DNA of 64,000 nt from JALZKA01 sp963717635 (GTDB lineage Bacteria > Actinomycetota > Thermoleophilia > Solirubrobacterales > 70-9). Made by a program: the position numbers and the translations under genes. The notes beneath the pieces were generated by a model, which saw only the letters and a list, made by a program, of their open reading frames with translations, did not search any database and was not told the DNA's origin. Shown here piece by piece: positions 8,743 to 16,459 of the stretch (positions are counted from its first letter, which is position 1; each line of letters starts with the position of its first letter). Location of the stretch: positions 186,001 to 250,000 of the forward strand of contig OY970347.1 in NCBI GenBank assembly GCA_963717635.1. The letters run 5' to 3'.

Positions 8743-9851
8743 GCGGCAGCCCTCGCCCGGCGCCGCTGAACGCGGCCGATCGCCATCCCGAAACAGCCGG
8801 CCACCCGGAACGCCACGCGGCCGTGCGGCTCACGCGCAGTGACGACGTAGTGCGGCCCGGGCCCGAACCCGCGAGCCAGGCCCAGGGCGCGTTCGGGGGC
8901 GCCGGCGGTCACCCAGAAGACACTGCCGCGGCGCCCGATCCGCGTCGGGCTTGCCGTGGGCGGCCCGGCCACGACGACCGCAAGGCGGGCGTGGAGGGCG
9001 GGCCAGGCCCGAAGCCGCTGATCGAGAGCGCTCGGCGCACGGTGTCCTGGGAGGAGCAGCGCACAGCCGGTGCCAGGCGCAAGATGCACGCAGAGCGATG
9101 CCGCCGCCCGCACGGCACGGTCGAGCGCCCCGGCATCGTCGGGATCTTCGGCGTCGAGCACCACGAGGGGTACGGCCTCGGCGCCGGCGACCATCCGGCG
9201 CTCGTACATCTCGCCGCTGCGCGCAACCGCGGGCCAGTGGATTCTCGAGGCGGGGCTTCCCTCCCTGTACGGCCGCAGGCCATCCACGTCGAACTCAACC
9301 GCGCGCGCCTCGCGCAGGCTCGAGGCTCCGTCATCGCCCGCGTTCGTCGGGCCGGTCCCCAGGCCGGCGGCTCCGGGCATCCCCGCCTCGACCGGCTCGA
9401 TCCGGGGCAACACCAGCAGCTCGCCCGCCGGCGCGGCCGGCGCGCGGCGCCGGTGGAGCCCAAGCGGGTCGCGAATCGTCCAGGTGCCGCCGCCCAGCGT
9501 CAGCCGCCCGCGGCGCGGCATGCGCAGGTCGAGATCGAGCCGGCGCGGCCGGCGTGGCCCGATCGCGACCGGACGATCGAGGAGTGGGTCGTCAAGCTCT
9601 CCGCCGGGCGGTGGCAGAATCCCGCGGCGAAGCTCGAGCCGCAGCGGGTACGCGTCGCCCTCGACGATCCGGGTCGGCCCCGGCGTCCGCGAGATCGTCG
9701 CCCCACGCGCGGCGAGCTCGGTCCAGGCGACCGCCACCGCCGCCAGGCCGGCGAGCGCGAGGCCGGGCACGACCAGCGACGGCGATGCGAACCCGATTCC
9801 CGCGAGCGCGAGCACTGCGCCCAGGCCCGCGGTTGCGGCGGCCGGGCTCAC
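8739..9851 (-). CDS. DUF58 domain-containing membrane protein
   Basis: A 370-residue protein with two N-terminal hydrophobic helices (about residues 5-45) followed by a beta-rich segment and a von Willebrand A-like DUF58 region. The family signature is SRIHWPAVARSGEMYERR, followed by VPLVVLDAED. DUF58 proteins are nearly always encoded beside MoxR ATPases and are thought to be their membrane partners in envelope or complex assembly. The GTG at 9851 lies eight bases after the moxR stop. The end overlaps the start of the transglutaminase gene by four bases. Confidence 0.85.
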   Translation of the reverse strand: MSPAAATAGLGAVLALAGIGFASPSLVVPGLALAGLAAVAVAWTELAARGATISRTPGPTRIVEGDAYPLRLELRRGILPPPGGELDDPLLDRPVAIGPRRPRRLDLDLRMPRRGRLTLGGGTWTIRDPLGLHRRRAPAAPAGELLVLPRIEPVEAGMPGAAGLGTGPTNAGDDGASSLREARAVEFDVDGLRPYREGSPASRIHWPAVARSGEMYERRMVAGAEAVPLVVLDAEDPDDAGALDRAVRAAASLCVHLAPGTGCALLLPGHRAPSALDQRLRAWPALHARLAVVVAGPPTASPTRIGRRGSVFWVTAGAPERALGLARGFGPGPHYVVTAREPHGRVAFRVAGCFGMAIGRVQRRRARAAA

Positions 9852-9859
9852 CGACGCCC

Positions 9860-10813
9860 CTAGATCGCGGGGACGCGGTCGAGCGCCTCGCTGACCACCG
9901 CGGCGGCTCCCTCCGGGGTGATCGCCTCCGGCACCAGGACGAGCCGGTGCGCGAGCACGGCGGGGGCCAGAGCCTGCACGTCATCCGGGAGCACGTGATC
10001 GCGCTCCGAGAGTGCCGCCAGGGCCTTCGCGGCGCGAAAGAGCATCAGCCCCGCTCGCGGGCTGGCGCCGAGCTCCACCCGGGAGTCCGCGCGCGTCGCC
10101 TCGCAGACAGCGACGACGTAGCGCCGCACGGGATCGGCCGCGTGGACCGCCGCCGCGCCGCGCTGCGCGGCGCGGATCGCGGCGACCTCGGTGACGGGTT
10201 CGAGATCGAGCACGCGGTCGCCTGCCGCATGCTCGTCCAGCATCTCTGCCTCCTGCTCGGCGCCGGGGTAGCCCATCGAGACGCGCACCATGAACCGGTC
10301 GAGCTGAGCCTCGGGCAGCGGGTAGGTGCCCTCGTACTCGCTCGGGTTCTGGGTCGCCAGGACCAGGAACGGCCGCGCGAGCTCGTGCGGCTGGCCGTCG
10401 ACCGTCACCCGGCGCTCTTGCATGCACTCGAGCAGGCCCGACTGCGTCTTCGGCGAGGTGCGGTTGATCTCGTCGACGAGCACGACGTTCGCGAACACGG
10501 GGCCCGGGTGGAATTCGAAGCGCGTTTCACGCTGGTTGAAGACGTTGGCGCCGACGACGTCCGCGGGCAGCAGGTCGGCCGTGCACTGGATTCGCGCGTA
10601 CTCGGCCTCGAGCGACCGGGCCAGCGCCCGTGCCAGAGCGGTCTTGCCCACCCCAGGGTGATCCTCGATCAGGACGTGACCCTCGGCGATCAGGGCGACG
10701 ATCACGTCGCGGACGACGTCGTCCGACACCTTCACCGCGCGCCGCACGTTCTCCCGCACGGCCGCGCCGAGCTCGGCAACCCCGGCTGGATCAAGATCTC
10801 CTACCGCCGCCAT
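9860..10813 (-). CDS. MoxR family AAA+ ATPase
   Basis: A 317-residue AAA+ ATPase. Walker A is at residues 53-59 (PGVGKTA) and Walker B at 111-115 (VLVDE). Sensor 1 is in LVLATQNPSEYEGTYPLPEAQLDRF, the classical MoxR signature (a 20-plus residue block about 160-185), and the C-terminal lid includes the GASPRAG motif. MoxR proteins act as chaperone-like ATPases with VWA/DUF58 partners, matching the next gene. I took the ATG at 10813: GGAGG lies directly in front of it and a -10-like TACCAT lies nine bases upstream. A longer frame to 10849 has no support. Confidence 0.9.
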   Translation of the reverse strand: MAAVGDLDPAGVAELGAAVRENVRRAVKVSDDVVRDVIVALIAEGHVLIEDHPGVGKTALARALARSLEAEYARIQCTADLLPADVVGANVFNQRETRFEFHPGPVFANVVLVDEINRTSPKTQSGLLECMQERRVTVDGQPHELARPFLVLATQNPSEYEGTYPLPEAQLDRFMVRVSMGYPGAEQEAEMLDEHAAGDRVLDLEPVTEVAAIRAAQRGAAAVHAADPVRRYVVAVCEATRADSRVELGASPRAGLMLFRAAKALAALSERDHVLPDDVQALAPAVLAHRLVLVPEAITPEGAAAVVSEALDRVPAI

Positions 10814-10822
10814 CCTCCGTGG

Positions 10823-10828
10823 ATGGTA
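10823..10828 (-). promoter_or_regulatory. -10 box before moxR
   Basis: On the minus strand TACCAT lies nine bases before the moxR ATG at 10813, the spacing expected for transcription starting at or close to the start codon. No clear -35 element is visible. Confidence 0.4.
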
Positions 10829-11040
10829 CGCGCCGACCCCTGCCGGCAATTGATTTATTGGAGAGCGGGCGGGCTAGCCGCGAGCCCGTCCGGGGGGACT
10901 GGCGGCGCCCTGCTCTCCGACACGCGCCCCGGTCGCTCGACCCGCGAGTGGCAGACGGCTCTTGGATCGGCGGCGGGTAGCCGCACCGCCAAGGTAGGGA
11001 GCGCGCCGGACGGCCCGGGAGAACGAAAAAGCGACCCGGT

Positions 11041-11101
11041 GGTGACTCAGCTTTGCCTGCCTCACACGTAGCCTTCGCGTGATGAAGCTCTGCGAGTCAC
11101 C
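11041..11101. repeat. 61-base nested imperfect inverted repeat
   Basis: The arms GGTGACTC (11041-11048) and GAGTCACC (11094-11101) are perfect 8-base complements. Inside them AGCTT pairs with AAGCT, and an inner CACG/CGTG closes on TAGCCTTCG. The result is one long hairpin possible on either strand. On the minus strand a short T run (GCTTTTTCG) follows within about ten bases, so it could end a minus-strand transcript or be part of a structured RNA. Confidence 0.45.
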
Positions 11102-11290
11102 TTCGAGAGTGTCGCCGCTTGGCTTTGCGGCTACTTCTCTCTCCCGGATCGCTGTTCAAGCAATCTAGACGGCGGTCATCGGGTCGTCAAGGGGCCCGCG
11201 GACCCCGACCCCGCAAATTGGGCAAATCCCCGGTAAAGACGACCGATTCGGTCGCGCCGGGGACCCGGCGCGCCTCGGGCGGTGACGATC

Positions 11291-11296
11291 TAGGGT
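11291..11296 (+). promoter_or_regulatory. -10 box before the acylase gene
   Basis: TAGGGT lies nine bases before the ATG at 11306, consistent with leaderless or near-leaderless transcription. No clear -35 element is visible. Confidence 0.4.
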
Positions 11297-11305
11297 CTGA
11301 TCGCG

Positions 11306-13729
11306 ATGAGAGGTGTCTGCAGAACGGCGGTCCTCGGGCTCGTGGCGCTGGCCGCGGTGCCCGCAGTCGGCGAGGCCTACGACGCGCAGATCAACCGCAC
11401 CAGGTACGGGGTTCCGCACATCAGGGCCGACTCGATCCAGGATCTCGGCTTCGGCGTCGGCTACGCGTTCGCCGAGGACAACATCTGCACGATCGCCGAC
11501 ACCTACGTGACGGTGCGCGCACAGCGCTCGCGGTTCTTCGGGCCCGCCGAGTCCTACGTGTTCTCGGGCAACGGCGCCGAGTACACGAACCTCGACTCCG
11601 ACTTCTACTTCCAGAAGATCAAGCAGCAGGGGCTGGTCGAGGACCTGATGCGATCGAAGCCCCCGGAGGGACCGCTGCCGTTTGCGCGCAAGGGCGTCCG
11701 CGGCTACGTCGCCGGCTACAACCGCTACCTGCGAAGGACGGGGGTCGACAACATCCCCGACCCGCGCTGCCGGGGCGCGGACTGGGTGCGGCCGATCACC
11801 GTGCTCGACGCCTACCGGCGCTTCTTCCAGCTCGGGATCCTCGCCGGCTCGGGCGCTGCGATCTCCGGGATCGCCGCCGCGGAACCGGTGCTGCCGATCG
11901 CCGCCGAGTCGGCCGAGCGGGACCAGGAGCGCGCCCTCGACGGCCTCCGCGAGGGCCGAGGCGAGGACTTCTTCCCGATCGACTCGGGCTCGAACGCCTA
12001 CGGACTGGGATCGGAGGCGACCGCCAACCGCAAGGGCATGGTGCTGGGCAACCCGCACTTTCCCTGGGACGGTGCGGCCCGGCTCTACCAGATGCACCTC
12101 ACGATTCCGGGCAAGGTGAACGTCTCAGGGGCCGGTCTATACGGGGTGCCGCTGGTCCTGATCGGCCACACTCGCGGCCTCGCCTGGTCGCACACCGTGG
12201 CCAGTGCCTGGCGTTTCACCCCGTACGAGCTGACGATCAACCCGCTGGACCCGCACCAGTACCTGCTCGACGGCGAGTTCGTGGACATGGAGCCGACCGA
12301 GGTCCGGGTCCGGGTTCTGAACGCAGAGGGCGCCCTGGAGACGCAGACGCGCACCCTCTACGACACCGAGTTCGGGCCGATGTTCGACTCGCTGCTCGGC
12401 CTGGACCTGTTCCCATGGACCCCGGTCAAGGGCTTCGCGCTGAAGGACGTCAACTTCCAGAACTTCCGCTACTTGAATCATTTTGCGAAGACCAACAGGG
12501 CTCAGAGCGTGCCTGAGTACGACCGGATCCAGGACCGGTTCCAGGGCATCCCGTGGGTCAACTCGATCGCCGCCGACCGCAGGGGCCGCGCCTACTACTC
12601 GATGGATGGCGCGATCCCCAACGTCCCCGACTCGAAGGCCGGACCGGCCTGCTCCGGCGCCGTCGGGCTCGCCCTCTTCCCGCTGACCGGGATCCCGGTC
12701 CTCGACGGCACCCGCTCGGAGTGTGACTGGGACGACGACCCTGACGCCGTCGGACCGGGGATCTTCGCGCCTGACCGGATTCCCGACCTGATCCGCCGCG
12801 ACTACGTGACCAACGGCAACGACAGCCATTGGCTTTCGAATCCGGAGCAGCCGCTGACCGGCTTCAATCGGATCATCGGCGACGAGGAGGCCCAGCGCTC
12901 GTTGCGGACCCGGCTTGGCCTAAAAATCGTGCAGGAGCGGATCGCGGGGACGGACGGCCTCAAGGGCAGGCGCTTCACGCTGCGCAAACTGGCGAAGGTG
13001 GCGCTGAACAACCGCCAGTACGCGGGCGAGCTGTGGCGCGACGAGCTGGTCTCCTACTGCGAGGGCCAGCCGGCCCTGGTGTCGGCGGGCGCCTGCACGG
13101 CGTTGTCGGAATGGGATGGGCGCAACGAGCTGGGCTCGCGCGGCGCGATCCTGTTCCAGCGCTTCGCGCAGAAGCTGTTCGCAAGCTTCCAGGCCCTGCC
13201 GACCGGCGTCTCATCCGCGAACTACGTGGGCATGGACGCAGTGTTCACGCAGGCGTTCGACCCGTCCGACCCGGTCAACACCCCCTCGGGGCTGAACACC
13301 GCGCTCCCGCAGGTCGGACAGGCGCTGAACGGCGCCGTCGCCGACCTGCAGGCGGCGGGCATCCCGCTGGACGCGCCGCTTCGGGACTTCCAGTACGAGC
13401 AGCGCGCGGGCAAGCGCATCCCGATCCACGGCGGCCCTGGCACGCTCGGCATCTTCAATGCGATCAACTCGGCCTGGAACCCTCAGGAGGGGTACTCGAA
13501 CATCCCGCACGGCACCAGCTTCATCGCCGCGATGCAGTTCCGCAGGCACGGCTGCCCGGCGCGGGCGCTGACCTTCGTGAGCTACGGGCAGAGCGAGAAC
13601 CCGCGCTCCAGGCACGCGACGGACTACATGCGGGCATTCTCGCGCGAGCGCTGGAACCGGGTGCCGTTCTGCGCGCGCGAGGTCCGGCGCGCCACGCTCG
13701 ACCGGTACCACGTCAAGTCGGGCCGTTAG
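11306..13729 (+). CDS. Secreted penicillin-acylase-family (Ntn) hydrolase
   Basis: An 807-residue exported member of the penicillin amidase/acyl-homoserine-lactone acylase family (peptidase S45). Residues 1-24 form a signal peptide. The alpha-chain region includes RTRYGVPHIRADS and FAEDN. The self-cleavage and nucleophile site is the Gly-Ser-Asn at 228-230 (S229 in DSGSNAYGLG), followed by the conserved GMVLGNPHFPWDG and the LIGHTRGLAWSHT block. The precursor would cut itself before Ser229 into alpha and beta chains outside the membrane and hydrolyse amide bonds of acylated substrates. Substrates in this lineage are unknown; lactone or lipopeptide acyl groups are plausible. It stands alone between two promoters. 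Confidence 0.88.
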   Translation: MRGVCRTAVLGLVALAAVPAVGEAYDAQINRTRYGVPHIRADSIQDLGFGVGYAFAEDNICTIADTYVTVRAQRSRFFGPAESYVFSGNGAEYTNLDSDFYFQKIKQQGLVEDLMRSKPPEGPLPFARKGVRGYVAGYNRYLRRTGVDNIPDPRCRGADWVRPITVLDAYRRFFQLGILAGSGAAISGIAAAEPVLPIAAESAERDQERALDGLREGRGEDFFPIDSGSNAYGLGSEATANRKGMVLGNPHFPWDGAARLYQMHLTIPGKVNVSGAGLYGVPLVLIGHTRGLAWSHTVASAWRFTPYELTINPLDPHQYLLDGEFVDMEPTEVRVRVLNAEGALETQTRTLYDTEFGPMFDSLLGLDLFPWTPVKGFALKDVNFQNFRYLNHFAKTNRAQSVPEYDRIQDRFQGIPWVNSIAADRRGRAYYSMDGAIPNVPDSKAGPACSGAVGLALFPLTGIPVLDGTRSECDWDDDPDAVGPGIFAPDRIPDLIRRDYVTNGNDSHWLSNPEQPLTGFNRIIGDEEAQRSLRTRLGLKIVQERIAGTDGLKGRRFTLRKLAKVALNNRQYAGELWRDELVSYCEGQPALVSAGACTALSEWDGRNELGSRGAILFQRFAQKLFASFQALPTGVSSANYVGMDAVFTQAFDPSDPVNTPSGLNTALPQVGQALNGAVADLQAAGIPLDAPLRDFQYEQRAGKRIPIHGGPGTLGIFNAINSAWNPQEGYSNIPHGTSFIAAMQFRRHGCPARALTFVSYGQSENPRSRHATDYMRAFSRERWNRVPFCAREVRRATLDRYHVKSGR

Positions 13730-13748
13730 TCAAGCCCGGGGCCCTCAA

Positions 13749-13754
13749 TACCAT
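13749..13754 (+). promoter_or_regulatory. -10 box before metF
   Basis: TACCAT lies eight bases before the metF ATG at 13763, in the 33-base gap after the acylase gene, suggesting a leaderless transcript separate from that gene. Confidence 0.4.
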
Positions 13755-13762
13755 TTGGCGCG

Positions 13763-14680
13763 ATGCGCATCACCGATGCACTCCACACCACGCCTGACCC
13801 CGTGTTCTCGTTCGAGTTCTTCCCGCCGAAGACCGAGCAGGGAGTCGCGCAGCTGTTCGAGGCGGTCGAGGCCCTGGGCCCGCTCGAGCCGGACTACGTG
13901 TCGGTCACCTACGGCGCCGGCGGCGGCACCCGCGACGGCACGGTCGAGATCGCGACGCGGATCAAGCGGGACTACGGGATCGAGACCATGGCGCACCTCA
14001 GCTGCGTGGGCGAGACGCGCGAGGGGCTCGAGGAGATCCTCGACCGCTTCGCCGACGCCGGAATCGAGAACGTGCTCGCCCTGCGCGGCGACCCGCCGCG
14101 CGGTGACGACGGGTTCGCGCAGCCGGAGGGCGGCCTCGGCAGCGCCGCCGAGCTGACCGGGTTCATCGAGTCGGGCCAGAAGTGGGCCTTCACGATCGGC
14201 GGCGCCTGCTTCCCCGAGGTCCATCCCGAGGCCTCGAGCCTCGACGACGACCTGCGCTACCTGCGCACCAAGGTCGACTCCGGGGCGAGCTTCCTGATCA
14301 CGCAGCTGTTCTTCGACAACGCCGTCTACTGGGACTTCGTCGCCGCCGCGCGGGAGGCGGGCATCGACGTGCCGATCATCCCGGGCGTGATCCCGATCGC
14401 GAGCTACGCGCAGGTGGCGCGGATCTGCGCGCTCTGCGACGCCTCGATCCCGCCCGAGCTGGACCAGGCTCTGGCGTCGCTCGGCGGCGACGCCGAGGCC
14501 GAGGCGCTGCTCGGAGTGGCCTATGCCTCGCGCCAGTGTGAGGAGCTGCTGGCCGGCGGCGCGCCGGGAATTCACTTCTATGCGCTCAACCGGGCGCCCG
14601 GGACGCGCGCCGTGCTGAGCGCGCTACGCGCCTCACGCCCGTGGGACCGCGCCGCCGATCCGGTGCGGGATCGGATCTGA
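13763..14680 (+). CDS. metF: 5,10-methylenetetrahydrofolate reductase
   Basis: A 305-residue TIM-barrel flavoprotein that reduces methylenetetrahydrofolate to 5-methyltetrahydrofolate, the methyl donor for methionine synthesis. The N-terminus FSFEFFPPKTEQGV is the family hallmark and contains the catalytic Glu region. Further family motifs are VTYGAGGGTRDGT, MAHLSCVG, LALRGDPP and ITQLFFDN (FAD and folate site residues), followed by IPIIPGVIPI. The length matches bacterial MetF. The stop overlaps the ATG of the following hydrolase by one base (TGATG), so the two are probably translated together. Confidence 0.95.
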   Translation: MRITDALHTTPDPVFSFEFFPPKTEQGVAQLFEAVEALGPLEPDYVSVTYGAGGGTRDGTVEIATRIKRDYGIETMAHLSCVGETREGLEEILDRFADAGIENVLALRGDPPRGDDGFAQPEGGLGSAAELTGFIESGQKWAFTIGGACFPEVHPEASSLDDDLRYLRTKVDSGASFLITQLFFDNAVYWDFVAAAREAGIDVPIIPGVIPIASYAQVARICALCDASIPPELDQALASLGGDAEAEALLGVAYASRQCEELLAGGAPGIHFYALNRAPGTRAVLSALRASRPWDRAADPVRDRI

Positions 14681-15528
14681 TGGCGTTCACCGACGGCGAG
14701 TTCGAGTGGCGAGGCCACCGCATCACCTACTCCGACTACGGCCAGGGCGAGCGCACGCTGGTGCTGATGCACGGTCTGCTGATGAACCGGCGGATGTTCG
14801 ACCGGCTCGCGCCGGAGATGGCGTCGCGCGGGAACCGGGTGATCACCATCGACGTCCTGGGCCACGGCCGCTCCGACCGGCCGGAGGACATGCGTCTCTA
14901 CAACATGCCCGCCTTCGGTGAGCAGCTCGCGGCGCTGATCGACTACCTCGAGCTGGACCGGCCGGTGGTCGGTGGCACCTCGCTGGGGGCCAACGCATCC
15001 CTCGAGTTCGCCCACGCTCATCCCGGCAAGGCACGGGCGCTCCTGGTCGAGATGCCGGTGCTGGACAACGCCCTGCTCGGCGCTGCGCTGGCGTTCACGC
15101 CGGTTCTCTTGGGCCTGCGGTTCGCACGACCGTTGCTGACCCCGCTCGCGGCACTTCTGCGGCGCCTCCCGCGCAGCCACTATTTGGTCGACATCGGCTT
15201 CGATTGGCTGCGTCAGGATCCGGCGCCGTCGTCCGCGGTCCTCGAGGGCATCCTCTTCCACCGCTCGGCTCCGTCCCACTCCGAGCGGGTTGAGATCGCC
15301 GAGCCGGCGCTGGTGATCGGTCACCCGTCGGACCCGCTGCATCCGTTCTCGGACGCGGGGATGCTGGTCGAGGAGATGCCCAACGCGCACCTGATCGACG
15401 CCAATTCGATCCTCGAGTGGCGGCTCAGCCCGAGCCGGCTCGACGACCTGCTGGCCGAGTTCCTCGACCAGGCCTACGCCGAGAGCCCCGGCGAAGCCGC
15501 CGCCCGGACCGCGCGGCGCGCTGCCTGA
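14680..15528 (+). CDS. Alpha/beta-fold hydrolase lacking an obvious catalytic His
   Basis: A 282-residue alpha/beta hydrolase. The oxyanion region is LVLMHGLLMNRRMFD, the nucleophile elbow is GGTSLGAN with S101, and the acid residue is expected in IGHPSDPLHPFSDAG. Where the catalytic His normally stands near the C-terminus (usually 'GHs...E'), this protein reads LIDANSILEWRLSPSRL, with no His. It may be a non-hydrolytic relative or recruit another residue. The ATG at 14680 overlaps the metF stop and gives a normal N-terminus; the frame extended upstream to 14641 is inside metF. Confidence 0.82.
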   Translation: MAFTDGEFEWRGHRITYSDYGQGERTLVLMHGLLMNRRMFDRLAPEMASRGNRVITIDVLGHGRSDRPEDMRLYNMPAFGEQLAALIDYLELDRPVVGGTSLGANASLEFAHAHPGKARALLVEMPVLDNALLGAALAFTPVLLGLRFARPLLTPLAALLRRLPRSHYLVDIGFDWLRQDPAPSSAVLEGILFHRSAPSHSERVEIAEPALVIGHPSDPLHPFSDAGMLVEEMPNAHLIDANSILEWRLSPSRLDDLLAEFLDQAYAESPGEAAARTARRAA

Positions 15529-15559
15529 TCGCGCTTAGGTTGCGCAAAACCCCGTTCGC

Positions 15560-15565
15560 TAGCCT
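15560..15565 (+). promoter_or_regulatory. -10 box before the DUF3105 gene
   Basis: TAGCCT lies nine bases before the ATG at 15575, again the leaderless spacing. TTGCGC at 15540-15545 is a possible -35 but is too close (14 bases) to be convincing. Confidence 0.4.
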
Positions 15566-15574
15566 CCCGGCGCG

Positions 15575-16357
15575 ATGAGTACCCGCAGGGAAGAGCGCGA
15601 GCGCATGCGCCAGGAGCGGCTGGCGGCCCAGCAGGCCGCTGCGAGCTCAGACAGGCGCCGCCTGTTTCTGGGCTACGCCGTGGCTGGGGTGATCGTGGCC
15701 GCGATCATGGCCGGCGTTGTCGTCGCGATCGCAGGAGGCGGGAGCGACGGCGAGACGCCCGAGGCGAGCGACTTTCCCGAGCTCGCATACATCCAGCCCT
15801 TGCTCGGTGTCATCCCCGAAGGGGTCGACGGCGACGGCCGCGAGGGCGTCGCTCCGCCGGCCCCGAAAACCGCGATCCTCGAGGACGCCGCCAAGGCCGC
15901 CAGGTGCGACCTGCAGCTCAACCTCGAGGACGAGGGCAACAACCACTTCGCCAACGAGGACAAGGAGGTCGGCTACAAGACCAACCCGCCGACCTCCGGT
16001 GACCACTACGGCGAGCCCACCGAGCCCGGGACTGGCGCCCTCGCCGACGGTGCCTACCTGCAAATGCCCCCGATCACCCGGGCCGTCCACTCGATGGAGC
16101 ACGGCCGGGTCGAGATCCAGTACTCCCCCGACCTCACCGAGCGGGAGCAGCTCGAGATCAAGGGCGTGTTCGAAGAGTCGCCCCAGGGCGTGATCATGTT
16201 CCCGAACCCCGACATGCCCTACGACGTCGCGATCACTGCCTGGACCCAGCTCGCCGGCTGCGACGCCTACAAGGGCGCCGCGACCCTCGACCTGCTGCGC
16301 GTCTTCCGCGACATCTACCGCGGTCTCGGTCCCGAGAACGTCCCGCTCGCGGTCTGA
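15575..16357 (+). CDS. DUF3105 domain membrane-anchored protein
   Basis: A 260-residue protein. The charged N-terminus (MSTRREERERMRQERL) precedes one membrane helix (about residues 30-52, FLGYAVAGVIVAAIMAGVVV), which leaves the rest outside the membrane. The C-terminal domain carries the DUF3105 signatures NPPTSGDHYGE, VHSMEHGRVEIQY and ITAWTQLAGCDAY. The two Cys (one in AARCDLQ, one in AGCDAY) might form a disulfide. The function of DUF3105 is unknown; it is frequent in Actinobacteria, often near copper or redox genes, but no such context exists here. Confidence 0.85.
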   Translation: MSTRREERERMRQERLAAQQAAASSDRRRLFLGYAVAGVIVAAIMAGVVVAIAGGGSDGETPEASDFPELAYIQPLLGVIPEGVDGDGREGVAPPAPKTAILEDAAKAARCDLQLNLEDEGNNHFANEDKEVGYKTNPPTSGDHYGEPTEPGTGALADGAYLQMPPITRAVHSMEHGRVEIQYSPDLTEREQLEIKGVFEESPQGVIMFPNPDMPYDVAITAWTQLAGCDAYKGAATLDLLRVFRDIYRGLGPENVPLAV

Positions 16358-16427
16358 GCGGCAGGTTTGCCTGCACGGCCTCGTGCGTGGCGTGGCGCTC
16401 TGGCAAGCTCAGACGAAGCTATCGACG

Positions 16428-16447
16428 CCGGCCCGTGTTGGGGCCGG
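16428..16447 (+). terminator. GC-rich hairpin, possible terminator
   Basis: CCGGCCC (16428-16434) and GGGCCGG (16441-16447) form a perfect 7-base-pair stem with loop GTGTTG between the DUF3105 and PGRP genes. There is no T run right after the stem, as is common in high-GC genomes, so its terminator role is a guess. Confidence 0.4.
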
Positions 16448-16459
16448 TGAGCAGGCATT

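Larger units (their letters stand above)
10814..11305. other. Gene-free divergent spacer with several strong inverted repeats
   Basis: This 492-base gap separates moxR (minus) from the acylase gene (plus), and I see no credible protein in it. Promoter-like hexamers lie at both edges. The interior has three hairpin-prone blocks. In 10861-10917, GGAGAGC pairs with GCTCTCC around an inner GGGCGGGCT / AGCCCGTCC hairpin. At about 10970-10990, GGCGGCGGGTAGCCGC sits before CCGCC. The third is the nested repeat at 11041-11101. The spacing and nesting look like structured RNA, but I recognise no known family: no tmRNA, RNase P or SRP RNA landmarks are present on either strand. Confidence 0.45.

Noticed and set aside
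10524..10530. parS-like GTTTCAC inside moxR
   Set aside because: Only the left half matches and it is far from the origin; the following bases (GCTGG) break the palindrome.
10814..11305. Possible tmRNA, RNase P RNA or SRP RNA in the large spacer
   Set aside because: None of the conserved landmarks of these RNAs can be found on either strand; the hairpins alone do not identify a family.
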